From NCBI GenBank assembly GCA_947259725.1, contig CAMYNM010000020.1, positions 24,668 to 88,667 of the forward strand: DNA of 64,000 bases, in the 5' to 3' direction. Each line of letters begins with the position of its first letter. The first letter of the stretch is position 1. Below the pieces are notes generated by a model. It was given only the letters and a program-made list of their open reading frames with translations, made no database searches and was not told the DNA's origin. Source of the stretch: CALZIK01 sp945787635. Lineage in GTDB: Bacteria > Acidobacteriota > Thermoanaerobaculia > Multivoradales > JAHEKO01. The position numbers were made by a program, and so were the translations under genes. Shown here piece by piece: positions 16,856-26,681 of the stretch.

Positions 16856-17932
16856 ATGCGTAGAGAGACCGAAAAAGTGGCGTGGAAGAGGGGGCTGGCG
16901 GCGGTTCAGGCGTTTCTGATCGATGCCACTTTGCTCTGGCTCGGAATTCTGATGGTCGAGTTTCTGATGATCGCATTTTCCGGCCGGCGCAGCCCGACCG
17001 GTTTTCTGCTCCCCGCCGAGGAGATTCTGGATCTTCTCCACTACGGACGGGCGGTGATTGGAGCGGGCCTCGTTGCGCTGCTATGGGGGCGAGCTCGCGG
17101 CGACGTCACGGTCTCAGCCGGCCACGCGATGATCTACGGAGTCGACGACCAGGGGCCGCCGTGGACGCGAACGGTGCGTGGCTGGTTCGCGTTTCTCCTC
17201 GCCGAGGTCACCTTCTTCACCGGTTGGCTCATCACCGAGGTGCAGCTGGTCCAGTTCTTGACCCAGTTCAACAAGGCCCAAGACATTGTTCGCGGACTGG
17301 TCAACCCGTCGTCGGCGGTGCTCCACCAGGGCATGGTGCTGCTGGTCCAGACGATTTTTCTCGCGTTCATGGCGACCGCCTTCGCGATTCCGGTCGCCTT
17401 CGTGATTTCGTTCATGGCCGCCCGCAATCTGACCCGCGGGACCTTCTGGTCGCGTACGCTTTATACGCTCACCCGTACGGCGATGAACCTGACCCGGGCG
17501 GTCGAGCCCCTGGTCTGGGCGCTGATTTTCATTTCCTGGGTCGGTATCGGTCCGTTCGCTGGAGTTCTCGCCCTATGGGTGCACTCGGTCGCGGCGCTCA
17601 CCAAGCTCTACTCCGAGCAGATCGAGAACATCGACACCGGACCGGTGGACGCGATCACCGCCACCGGCGGTTCGATGCTGCAGGTGATGCGCTATGGCGT
17701 CGTTCCCCAGGTGATCCCGCCGTTTCTGTCGTTCACCATCTACCGGTGGGACATCAATGTCCGGATGTCGACGATCATCGGCTTCGTCGGCGGCGGCGGT
17801 ATCGGCTACATCCTGAAACCGAGGGTCGATCTCGGCCAGTGGGGCGAGGTCGGAACCCTGGTTCTGCTGATCGCGGTCACCGTCTGGGGCATGGACATCC
17901 TGTCCGCCAAGATCCGTGAGCGGATCGTATAG
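16856..17932 (+). CDS. phnE: Phosphonate-type ABC transporter permease, long form
   Basis: The inner-membrane channel subunit. At 358 residues it is about 90 longer than the usual PhnE because of N-terminal helices (FLIDATLLWLGILMVEFLM and ILDLLHYGRAVIGAGLVALL) plus a soluble stretch around residues 80-105. The permease core includes IPVAFVISFMAARNLTRG, the EAA-loop-like segment DAITATGGSMLQVMRYGVVP that contacts the ATPase, and IIGFVGGGGIGYIL. It closes the phnDCE operon. No phosphonatase or C-P lyase gene is nearby, so phosphate or phosphite uptake is as likely as phosphonate uptake. Confidence 0.9.
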   Translation: MRRETEKVAWKRGLAAVQAFLIDATLLWLGILMVEFLMIAFSGRRSPTGFLLPAEEILDLLHYGRAVIGAGLVALLWGRARGDVTVSAGHAMIYGVDDQGPPWTRTVRGWFAFLLAEVTFFTGWLITEVQLVQFLTQFNKAQDIVRGLVNPSSAVLHQGMVLLVQTIFLAFMATAFAIPVAFVISFMAARNLTRGTFWSRTLYTLTRTAMNLTRAVEPLVWALIFISWVGIGPFAGVLALWVHSVAALTKLYSEQIENIDTGPVDAITATGGSMLQVMRYGVVPQVIPPFLSFTIYRWDINVRMSTIIGFVGGGGIGYILKPRVDLGQWGEVGTLVLLIAVTVWGMDILSAKIRERIV

Positions 17933-18032
17933 CCGGTGCGCAAGTAACTGCTTCCAAGAGCCTTACGGATTTCTGCCGGCCCGGCCCTGCGGTAGGATCC
18001 GGCCTGCGGTACGGACCCAAGAGGAGCGAGTT

Positions 18033-18881
18033 ATGAGATGGCGGGGACAGAGAACCAGCACCAACGTAGAAGATCGCCGCCGGGGTGGCGGCGCCATGGT
18101 TCGCCGTGGCGCGCCGATAGGATGTGGCGGCCTACTCGTGATCCTGCTGCTGTCCTGGATGTTCGGTCAGGATCCGCAGCAGATGGTCGAGGTGATTCAG
18201 GACGCCCAGGTCGGCCAGGGGATGCCGGCTCCCGGGCCGACGGAGGCCGGCCCGCCGCGGGACGAGCTGGGCCAGTTCGCTTCGGTCGTCCTGGCCGATA
18301 CCGAGACGACTTGGAACGAGCTTCTTGGAACCGGCTATCGCGAGCCGACCATGGTGCTTTTCTCCGGCCAGGTGCGATCCGCATGCGGCTTCAACACCGC
18401 CGCGGCCGGTCCGTTCTACTGCCCCGCGGACAGCAAGGTGTATCTGGACCTTAGCTTTTTCAATCAACTCGAGCGGCGGTTTGGAGCTCCGGGCGATTTC
18501 GCTCAGGCCTACGTCATTGCCCACGAGGTCGGTCATCACATCCAGAATCAGATGGGTATCAGCGAGCAGGTGCAGCGCGCTCGCCAGCAGGTCTCCCGTG
18601 AGCAGGGCAACGAGCTCTCGGTTCGGCTCGAGCTTCAGGCCGATTGCCTGGCGGGCGTCTGGGGGCACCATGCCAAACGCCAGCGCAACCTGATCGAGCC
18701 GGGTGATTTCGAGGAAGGCCTCAAGGCTGCGGCCGCGATCGGCGACGACGCGATTCAGCGCCAGAGCACGGGCTCGGTGCGGCCGGAGTCATGGACCCAC
18801 GGCTCGTCCGAGCAGCGCCAGCGCTGGCTCTACCGGGGCCTCGAGACCGGCGACCCCAGCGCCTGCGATACGTTCGGATAG
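18033..18881 (+). CDS. Neutral zinc metallopeptidase, YpfJ family
   Basis: A 282-residue membrane-anchored protein. After a basic N-terminus (RWRGQRTSTNVEDRRRGGG) one hydrophobic segment, CGGLLVILLLSWMFG, precedes an external domain. The zinc motif HEVGHHIQ lies in YVIAHEVGHHIQNQMG, and EGLKAAAAIGDDAIQRQ and HGSSEQRQRWLYRGLETG near the end are family hallmarks. GAGGAG lies seven bases before ATG 18033, and TAGGAT at 17993-17998 may be the -10. An upstream in-frame start overlapping phnE is rejected. Physiological substrates of this family are unknown. It converges on moeA with three bases between stop codons. Confidence 0.9.
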   Translation: MRWRGQRTSTNVEDRRRGGGAMVRRGAPIGCGGLLVILLLSWMFGQDPQQMVEVIQDAQVGQGMPAPGPTEAGPPRDELGQFASVVLADTETTWNELLGTGYREPTMVLFSGQVRSACGFNTAAAGPFYCPADSKVYLDLSFFNQLERRFGAPGDFAQAYVIAHEVGHHIQNQMGISEQVQRARQQVSREQGNELSVRLELQADCLAGVWGHHAKRQRNLIEPGDFEEGLKAAAAIGDDAIQRQSTGSVRPESWTHGSSEQRQRWLYRGLETGDPSACDTFG

Positions 18882-18884
18882 CCC

Positions 18885-20084
18885 CTAGCCCGGCAGCAGA
18901 AGGACTTCGCAGTCCTCGCCGGGCGCGGCCGGCTGCGAGCGGGCTCGCACCCGGACCAGGGCCGAGCCGTGTCCGTACGCGATGACGTCGTGGGAGCCCT
19001 TTGGTGGCCGTGGTGTCGCCAGGATCCGGCCCTCGCCGATCTCGATCGAAGCGGCGAGAAAACGATCTCGGTCTTTGGCGCCGGGCAGAGGCGCTGCGAG
19101 CTCCGCACGAAGAGCTCCGTGCCAGAACCCGTCCTCGAAGCCCATCAGCCGCCTCAAGAAGGGTCTGACGAAGAGCCAGAAGCAGACCATCGCCGAGGCC
19201 GGGTTGCCGGGCAGGCCGAAGACCCACCCCCGCTCGTGCCGCGCCGCCACCAGGGGCTTGCCTGGCTGGATCGCGACCGAGTCGAAGAGTGTTTCGCAGC
19301 CGTGGCTTGCGAGAACATCTTCGACCAGATCGAAGATGCCCTTCGAGACGCCGCCCGAGATCAAGAGCACCTCATGCTCGAGGCCTTTGGCGATCGAGCG
19401 CGAGAGGTCGGGAAGATCGTCGCGAGCGATACCCAGGGCGCTGAAGTCGAGGTTGAGGGTTGTGCCGGCGGCGAGCAGAAAATCCGTGTGGGTGTCGCGG
19501 AGCTGCCCGGGCTCGAGGCGCTGCTCGGGAGGTCGGATCTCGTCACCGGTCGCGAGGGTTGCGACGCGGGGGGCCGAGTGCACCGCAAGCTCATGGACGC
19601 CGTGCGCGGCCAGCAGACCGAGAACCGCCGGGTTGGTGGGTGTTCCGGCGGCCAGAATCTCGTCTCCCGACCGGACGACCTCGCCATGGCGCCGGATGTG
19701 GGCGCCTGATTCGGAGGCCGCCGTGAAGCGGACGATCTTGGAGCCCGCGTCGGTTTGTTCGACCGGGACGACCGCCTCGGTGCCCGACGGCACCGGCGCG
19801 CCGGTCATAATCCGGACGGCGGTATGCGGTTCCAACCGGTGGCCGGGCCGATCCCCGGCCGCGATGGTGGCGGTCACCGGGAGAGTCTCGTCGGGCTCGA
19901 CCGGGTCGGCGATGGCGTAGCCGTCCATCGCCGACATATCGCAGGGCGGCAGATCGACGTCGGCGTAGACGGCCTCCGCAAGAACGCGGCCCAAGGCCTG
20001 TCTGCGGGCGACAGGCTCGGATCGCAGCGGCACCAATCCCCGGGCGAGCCGGCGCCAGGCGTCTTCGGGAGAGAGGATCGGCAT
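18885..20084 (-). CDS. moeA: Molybdopterin molybdotransferase
   Basis: Inserts molybdate into adenylylated molybdopterin in molybdenum cofactor synthesis. The 399-residue protein has all landmarks: PPCDMSAMDGYAI at ~45, the MoeA fold segment AVRIMTGAPVPSGTEAVVPVE, ATLATGDEI, ISGGVSKG near 245, and FGLPGNPASAMV near 295. Domain IV is present at the C-terminus. The start ATG 20084 gives the expected short N-terminus. No other cofactor synthesis gene is adjacent, but an XdhC-type molybdoenzyme maturation gene lies about 1.3 kb away on the opposite strand, supporting a Mo-hydroxylase-using lifestyle. Confidence 0.95.
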   Translation of the reverse strand: MPILSPEDAWRRLARGLVPLRSEPVARRQALGRVLAEAVYADVDLPPCDMSAMDGYAIADPVEPDETLPVTATIAAGDRPGHRLEPHTAVRIMTGAPVPSGTEAVVPVEQTDAGSKIVRFTAASESGAHIRRHGEVVRSGDEILAAGTPTNPAVLGLLAAHGVHELAVHSAPRVATLATGDEIRPPEQRLEPGQLRDTHTDFLLAAGTTLNLDFSALGIARDDLPDLSRSIAKGLEHEVLLISGGVSKGIFDLVEDVLASHGCETLFDSVAIQPGKPLVAARHERGWVFGLPGNPASAMVCFWLFVRPFLRRLMGFEDGFWHGALRAELAAPLPGAKDRDRFLAASIEIGEGRILATPRPPKGSHDVIAYGHGSALVRVRARSQPAAPGEDCEVLLLPG

Positions 20085-20110
20085 GATGGGAACGCTACCA
20101 GTGTCTGGCC

Positions 20111-20145
20111 TCGAACCGGCCGCCGGTTCGAGGCGGTGCTATATT
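20111..20145 (+). promoter_or_regulatory. Palindrome and extended -10 upstream of the DUF4388 gene
   Basis: TCGAACCGG (20111-20119) and CCGGTTCGA (20123-20131) form a perfect 9-bp inverted repeat with 3 bases between. TATATT at 20140-20145 with an upstream TG makes an extended -10. The palindrome covers the expected -35 position, as an operator would. Function inferred. Confidence 0.4.
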
Positions 20146-20195
20146 GAACGCACTATTCGACTTCAAGAGCAGCCATTTTTGCAGATCCGTCAGCG

Positions 20196-20984
20196 ATGAA
20201 TCGCAAGTTCGAGTATCGAGCCAGTCTACGGGAAGTGACTCTTCCCGAGATGCTTTACACCATTCATCGGTTCAGGGTTCCCGGCGTCATCGAAGCCAGG
20301 CAGGACTCGGTCGTCAAGAAAGTTGTGCTCCAGGATGGCGTCATCGTGCACGCCACCTCGACGGACCTTCGGGACAGCCTCGGCGAGCACCTCAAGCGAA
20401 CCGGCAAGCTTTCAGAGGCCGACTACGAGCATGTCGCCGGCGCACGGATGGCGGGAGAGAAGCGATTCGGAGTGCTCCTGCTCGAGCTCGGAATGCTCAC
20501 GCCCCGCGAGGTCTACGACGCGATTCAGGCTCATGTCGAGGAGATCGTCTGGAGCCTCTTCTACTGGCGGGACGGCGAAGTGACCTTCAATGTGGGCGAG
20601 AGCGAGGGCTTTCAGCGAGTGCGCATTCAGCTGCCGTTGCGAAGAGTCATCTTCGAGGGGATTCGAAGGGCCCCCGAGGCCAAGCCCCTGGTGGAGAGGC
20701 TCGGCAAGCGCTCGACGGTGTTCGAAGCCTGCTTCCAGTGGGAAGACCTGATCGAGGTCGGGCTGGACGCAGATGCGTATCGGCTCTTGATCGAGGTGGA
20801 CGCCGTCAGGTCACTCTACGACCTGTGCTCGCTCGAGCCGTTGAGCGCGGCCGAGAACGCCAAGCTCCTATATGCTTTTCAGGTATTGCATCTCGTACGG
20901 CGACGGGAGGTTGGCGCGTCTGCCGATGCCGGCCAGCCGGTCAAAGTGCAACTCAAGCCGCAAAACGATATCTTCCCTGGTTGA
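20196..20984 (+). CDS. DUF4388 domain protein
   Basis: A 262-residue soluble protein. The first ~110 residues carry the DUF4388 (PATAN-related) fold: FEYRASLREVTLPEMLYTIHR, VPGVIEARQDSVVKKVVLQDG and HATSTDLRDSLGEHLKRTG. A second stretch (LGMLTPREVYDAIQAHVEEIVWSLFYW) resembles the helical part seen in these proteins. Relatives are common in myxobacteria and acidobacteria and are linked to signalling or motility, but no biochemical function is established. ATG 20196 follows an extended -10 at 20140. The FmdB-type gene follows after 27 bases. Confidence 0.75.
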   Translation: MNRKFEYRASLREVTLPEMLYTIHRFRVPGVIEARQDSVVKKVVLQDGVIVHATSTDLRDSLGEHLKRTGKLSEADYEHVAGARMAGEKRFGVLLLELGMLTPREVYDAIQAHVEEIVWSLFYWRDGEVTFNVGESEGFQRVRIQLPLRRVIFEGIRRAPEAKPLVERLGKRSTVFEACFQWEDLIEVGLDADAYRLLIEVDAVRSLYDLCSLEPLSAAENAKLLYAFQVLHLVRRREVGASADAGQPVKVQLKPQNDIFPG

Positions 20985-21011
20985 GAGCCCGGGCGGCTCG
21001 GAGTTTCATCT

Positions 21012-21350
21012 ATGCCGATTTTCGAGTACGAGTGCACCGACTGCGGCGAGCGAGTCGAGCATCTCCAGCTCAGCTCTGATGCTCCACTCGCCGAGTGCCC
21101 CGAGTGTGGGGGGGCGGTGCGCAAGCTCATGTCCGCGCCGGCCTTTCAGTTCAAGGGTACCGGCTGGTATGTGACCGACTATGCCGGCAAGGGCAAGCCG
21201 TCTTCCAATGGCGGCGGGTCGGCGAGCTCGAGCACCGACAAGAAGGCTGACAAGGAAGGGTCGAAGACGGCGAAGTCGAGTGATTCCGACGGGTCGAAGT
21301 CGGGATCGTCGAGCGTTTCGCCCGCCAAACCGTCCGCGACCTCCGATTGA
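21012..21350 (+). CDS. FmdB-type zinc ribbon protein
   Basis: A 112-residue protein. Residues 1-45 form the FmdB zinc ribbon: MPIFEYECTDCGERVE, then AECPECGGAVRKLMSAPAF, with two CxxC pairs to bind zinc. Residues ~57-112 are a disordered Ser/Lys/Asp/Gly tail. The family is of uncertain role, thought regulatory. Its TGA stop overlaps the TTG start of the xdhC-like gene, implying coupled translation. Confidence 0.85.
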   Translation: MPIFEYECTDCGERVEHLQLSSDAPLAECPECGGAVRKLMSAPAFQFKGTGWYVTDYAGKGKPSSNGGGSASSSTDKKADKEGSKTAKSSDSDGSKSGSSSVSPAKPSATSD

Positions 21351-22225
21351 CCTGGGGATTCGACGTGAGCCTGCCCACAGTTTCCGACGTCTTGAAGGAG
21401 GCGGAGCGGAGTGTGTGCGAAAGCGGAAGGGCGGCGCTTTGCCAGGTGGTGCGAACCGAGGGATCGAGTCCGGGCAAGGCCGGCTGGAAGCTTTTGGTGC
21501 GCCCGGACGGCTCGGCCTTCGGGAATCTGGGCGGCGGCGCTTTTGAGGCCCTGGTCAAGAGAGACGCCTTCGAGAAACTGGGCGAAGCCGGGCCCCGAGC
21601 CGAGGTCAAGCGGTACTATCTGACCGAGACCGCCGTTCGGGGAGAAGCGACCGGGATGGTCTGTGGCGGCTTCGTGGAGGTTTTTCTGGAAGTTCTGTCG
21701 TCGAGGCCTTTGCTGGTGATCTGCGGGGGCGGCCCGGTTGGGCAGGCTCTGGCGCGTAACGCCGTGCTATGCGGATTCGAGGTCATGGTCGCCGACGATC
21801 GTGAGGAGTTCCGCCGGCCTGAGTTGTTCCCCGCGGGTACCGAGATCGCGGCGATCGATCTCCGCGACGATCGGCCGTTACTCGCGACCGCAGGGGATCG
21901 CGAGGTCTTCGCTGCCGTGGTGAGCCGCTGCTGGGAAACCGACCTGGCAGCCATGGCCTCGATTCTGACCGAGCCGCCGAGGCGGCTGGTTTACCTTGGC
22001 TTGATGGGGAGCGCGCGCAAGGTCAAACGCGTCCTCGGAGAGTTGCGCGATCGAGGCCTGAGCCCCGACCCGGCCGTGCTCCGCGCGCCCATCGGGCTCG
22101 AGATCGGGGCCGGCGAGCCCGGTGAGTTGGCGGTTTCCATCCTGGCCGAGATGATCCCGGTTCGACGGGCCGCTGCCGGCAAGGACGCGGCTCGAGAGAT
22201 CGCCTCGAAGCGTCGCGCCGGCTGA
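21347..22225 (+). CDS. XdhC/CoxI family molybdoenzyme maturation protein
   Basis: XdhC binds molybdenum cofactor, promotes its sulfuration and delivers it to xanthine-dehydrogenase-type hydroxylases. The 292-residue protein shows the N-terminal XdhC domain (QVVRTEGSSPGKAGWKLLV, GNLGGGAFEALV, EATGMVCGGFVEVFLE) and the C-terminal Rossmann domain (LLVICGGGPVGQALARNA; YLGLMGSARKVKRVL; LRAPIGLEIGAGEPGELAVS). Start is TTG 21347, overlapping the previous stop as TTGA, or GTG 21365 six codons later. No hydroxylase structural gene is in the window; MoeA nearby is the only partner seen. Confidence 0.9.
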   Translation: MTWGFDVSLPTVSDVLKEAERSVCESGRAALCQVVRTEGSSPGKAGWKLLVRPDGSAFGNLGGGAFEALVKRDAFEKLGEAGPRAEVKRYYLTETAVRGEATGMVCGGFVEVFLEVLSSRPLLVICGGGPVGQALARNAVLCGFEVMVADDREEFRRPELFPAGTEIAAIDLRDDRPLLATAGDREVFAAVVSRCWETDLAAMASILTEPPRRLVYLGLMGSARKVKRVLGELRDRGLSPDPAVLRAPIGLEIGAGEPGELAVSILAEMIPVRRAAAGKDAAREIASKRRAG

Positions 22226-22301
22226 TCGATTCGACGAGGAGCAGCGCCGCCCAGCGGGATGCAGTGTCGCTCGAATGTAAGCGAACCCGCCATACGGAAG
22301 G

Positions 22302-23717
<1,416 letters not shown>

Positions 23718-23723
23718 GGCTGT

Positions 23724-25430
23724 CTATGCCTCCATCGGCACCGGCTCGGCGGCCGCAGGGACCGCTCCGGGCAGTTCCACCCGCACTCGGGTGCCCTTGG
23801 CGGGTTGGCTCTCGACGTAGACCTGGCCGTCGTGCTCCTTGACGATGCGGTAGACGATCGCCATGCCGATACCGGTGCCGCTGTCGAAGTACGAACGGAA
23901 AGGGTGAAACATCCGCTCCTTTTCCTCGGCGGTCATCCCGCAGCCGGTGTCGACGAACTCGAGGTAGTAGCGCCCATCGACGAGCTGGCCGACGATTCTC
24001 AGCCGGCCACCGTCGGACATGGCGCGGAGGCTGTTGCGCGTGAGATTCCAGAAGATCTGGCTGATCTGATCGCGGTCGCCGACCAGATAAACGCTCTCCG
24101 GCTCGAGCTCGAGCTCGATGTCGTGCTCGACGCCGACCTCGTTGCTGTTGCGCAGGAGCTCGACGTTTTCGGCCACGAGCGCGGCTACGTCAAAGCGGAC
24201 GCTGGCCGCGTGCTTGGGGCGGGCGAATTGCAGGAATCCCTTGATGGTTCGGTCGAGACGCTGGCTCTCCTTGAGAATGATATTGAGGAGCTTGCTCTTT
24301 GGCGAGTCCTCGGAAACTCCGGAGGAGAGCATCTGCACGGAACCGGATATGGCCGCCAAAGGATTGCCGATCTCGTGGGCGAGCCCGGAGGCCATCTGAC
24401 CGACCGCGGCCATGCGCTCCTGGAGCCGGTGTTCCTCTTGGAGACGCCGCCACTCCGACAGATCCTGGAAGATGAGGATGAAGCCCGCCATCTGACCGCC
24501 GCCGCTCAAGGTGCTCAGCGTGTAGCCAATGGTCAGCTTCCGGTCTTCTAAGCGATAGTCCGCGTCGAAGCGGTTGCGTGCGGCTTGTCCGGCTCCGCCG
24601 CAAAGCGTCCGCCACGTCTGCTCGTCGAATAGCCCCAGTTCATAGACGTGCCGTCCTATCAGCTGCTCGAGAGGCCTGAGGAGAATGTCCTGGGCCGCTA
24701 GATTGGCGCTGGTGACGACGCCCGAGGTGTCGGTCGTCATCAAGCCGCTCGGAATGGATTCGATCACGTCTCGGTAGGCGACACGAAGCTCGGCCAGTCG
24801 TTCGCCCTTCTGGACCAGCGCTTCCTCGGCACGGGCGACATTTCGAGCCAGATGTGCGGTCAGAAACGCGACCGCATAGAAGCCCACCAGGTGTATGACC
24901 AGGTAGTAGCCGAGCCTCAACGCCGAGGGCTCCAGTGCCATATCGCTCGTGGCCTGAGCCGCCCAGCCCTGTGTCGTGGCGTATACCACGGCCGCGTACA
25001 AGAGCCATGCGAAGCTGGCGATGTAGACTCCGGCCTGGCGCCGCAAAAACACCGAGGCTTCGGTGATCACGATCAGGTAGAGAATGGAGAAGACGCTGCT
25101 CGCGCCGCCGAAGTAGTAGACCAGCCCGGTGATCACCAGCAGATCGCCGGTGAACTGAATGTAGGCTTGGGTCGCGCCGCTCGGCTTGCGCAGCGCAAGG
25201 AAAACGAGGTAGACGAGGCTTGCGACATATACCGCGCCCGCTCCGCGAAACAGGAAGTCGAAGCTCAGGTCCCTGCTCTCGTCGGTCATCCTGAGCAGGA
25301 AGTACGGCAGCGCCATGCCGGTGACCGCCACCAGCCGCAGGATGATCATCCAGCGCAACTGATGGAACAACTTCACCTCGGGCCGCATCGAGCGCGACTC
25401 GAAACTGCCGGTCTCTGACGTTTCGCTCAC
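23724..25430 (-). CDS. pilS: Membrane sensor histidine kinase, PilS-like
   Basis: A 568-residue inner-membrane kinase paired with PilR. About six hydrophobic segments span residues 25-195, followed by a PAS domain (DVIESIPSGLMTTDTSGVV at ~221), a HisKA helix with His352 in GLAHEIGNPLAAISGS, and an ATPase domain: QIFWNLTRNSLRAMSDGG for the N box, FVDTGCGMT for G1 and GTGIGMAIVYRIVKEH for G2. The multi-helix N-terminus is as in PilS, which senses pilin in the membrane. It sits 21 bases downstream of pilC. Assignment rests on both architecture and context. Confidence 0.93.
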   Translation of the reverse strand: MSETSETGSFESRSMRPEVKLFHQLRWMIILRLVAVTGMALPYFLLRMTDESRDLSFDFLFRGAGAVYVASLVYLVFLALRKPSGATQAYIQFTGDLLVITGLVYYFGGASSVFSILYLIVITEASVFLRRQAGVYIASFAWLLYAAVVYATTQGWAAQATSDMALEPSALRLGYYLVIHLVGFYAVAFLTAHLARNVARAEEALVQKGERLAELRVAYRDVIESIPSGLMTTDTSGVVTSANLAAQDILLRPLEQLIGRHVYELGLFDEQTWRTLCGGAGQAARNRFDADYRLEDRKLTIGYTLSTLSGGGQMAGFILIFQDLSEWRRLQEEHRLQERMAAVGQMASGLAHEIGNPLAAISGSVQMLSSGVSEDSPKSKLLNIILKESQRLDRTIKGFLQFARPKHAASVRFDVAALVAENVELLRNSNEVGVEHDIELELEPESVYLVGDRDQISQIFWNLTRNSLRAMSDGGRLRIVGQLVDGRYYLEFVDTGCGMTAEEKERMFHPFRSYFDSGTGIGMAIVYRIVKEHDGQVYVESQPAKGTRVRVELPGAVPAAAEPVPMEA

Positions 25431-25451
25431 CGGCGTCCTCTCGACACGGCG

Positions 25452-26657
25452 CTATTGGATCTGACCGAGAATCGTATACAGCGGCAGATACATCGCAGCC
25501 ACGATGGTGCCGATGATCGCACCGAGGACCACGATCATGATCGGCTCGAGCAGCTTGACCATGCCCGCGACCGCGGTATCGACCTCGTCTTCGTAGAAGT
25601 CGGCGATCTTGGAGAGCATCTGATCCAGGGCGCCGGTCTGTTCACCGACGTTGATCATCTGCACGACCATCGGAGGAAAGACCTTGGTCTCGCCGAGTGG
25701 ACCGCTCAGAGTCTTGCCCTCTTCTACACTGCGCCGCGTCAACATGATGGCGTCTTCGATGATCGAGTTGCCGGCGGTCTTGGCGGTGATCTCGAGCCCG
25801 TCCAGAATCGGAACGCCGGACGAGGTCAGGGTCGATAGGGTCCGGCAGAAACGGGCCACCGAGATCTTGCGGAGAATCTCGCCAAGAATAGGAATGCGCA
25901 GCAGCAGCCCGTCGAGCACTCTGCGCCCCTTGTCGGTCCGGTGGTAGGCGCGGATCGCGAAGAAGACACCCACCAACGCAGCCAGAATGAGGAGCGAGTA
26001 GCTGGCCACGAAGTTGCTCAACGAGACAACCCACTGGGTCAGGGCCGGAAGCTCTCCGCCCAGGCCGGCGAACAGCTGTGCAAACACCGGGATGACCTTC
26101 CAGAGGATGATCCAGACCACGCCGACCGCGATCAAGATGACCGTGACCGGGTACATCATCGCGGATTTGACCTGATTCTTGAGCTTGACCGCTTTTTCCA
26201 GGTAGACGGAAAGGCGCTGCAGGATCACATCCAGAATACCGCCGGCCTCGCCGGCCGCGACCATGTTGACGTAGAGGTTGTCGAACGCCTTGGGCTGCCG
26301 GCGCATGGCTTCAGCCAGCGAGGCGCCGCCCTCGACGTCGGAACGGATCTTGGTGATCATCGCGCCAAAGGCGGGGTGCTCCTGCTGCTCGCCGAGTATC
26401 TCGAGGCACTGGACCAGCGGCAGGCCGGCATCGAGCATCACCGAGAACTGTCGAGTAAACAGCGCGACCTTCTGTTGGTTGACCTTGCGTGGGATGCGCG
26501 GCAGAAACGCGATCTCGCGCCCCTTCTCTCGCAGGGTACTGACCCGGATCTGTTGTTGGCGCAGCACTGCCGCCGCCGCGTCCTTGCTGTCGGCAAGCAT
26601 GACGCCTTCACGGAAACCTCCTTGGCGGTCGCGGCCTTTCCAGACAAAACTAGGCAT
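25452..26657 (-). CDS. pilC: Type IV pilus inner-membrane platform protein
   Basis: The 401-residue platform protein couples the PilB/PilT motors to pilin polymerisation. Two T2SSF domains are visible: residues ~70-195 (FTRQFSVMLDAGLPLVQCLE, then PVTVILIAVGVVWIILWKVI) and ~275-400 (ARFCRTLSTLTSSGVPILDG, ending IMIVVLGAIIGTIVAAMYLP). The N-terminus MPSFVWKGRDRQGGFREG is the family start. It follows pilT by 24 bases and precedes pilS by 21. Length and motif spacing match known PilC. Confidence 0.96.
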   Translation of the reverse strand: MPSFVWKGRDRQGGFREGVMLADSKDAAAAVLRQQQIRVSTLREKGREIAFLPRIPRKVNQQKVALFTRQFSVMLDAGLPLVQCLEILGEQQEHPAFGAMITKIRSDVEGGASLAEAMRRQPKAFDNLYVNMVAAGEAGGILDVILQRLSVYLEKAVKLKNQVKSAMMYPVTVILIAVGVVWIILWKVIPVFAQLFAGLGGELPALTQWVVSLSNFVASYSLLILAALVGVFFAIRAYHRTDKGRRVLDGLLLRIPILGEILRKISVARFCRTLSTLTSSGVPILDGLEITAKTAGNSIIEDAIMLTRRSVEEGKTLSGPLGETKVFPPMVVQMINVGEQTGALDQMLSKIADFYEDEVDTAVAGMVKLLEPIMIVVLGAIIGTIVAAMYLPLYTILGQIQ

Positions 26658-26681
26658 CAGAGGTACTCCTTACGGCAGCGC

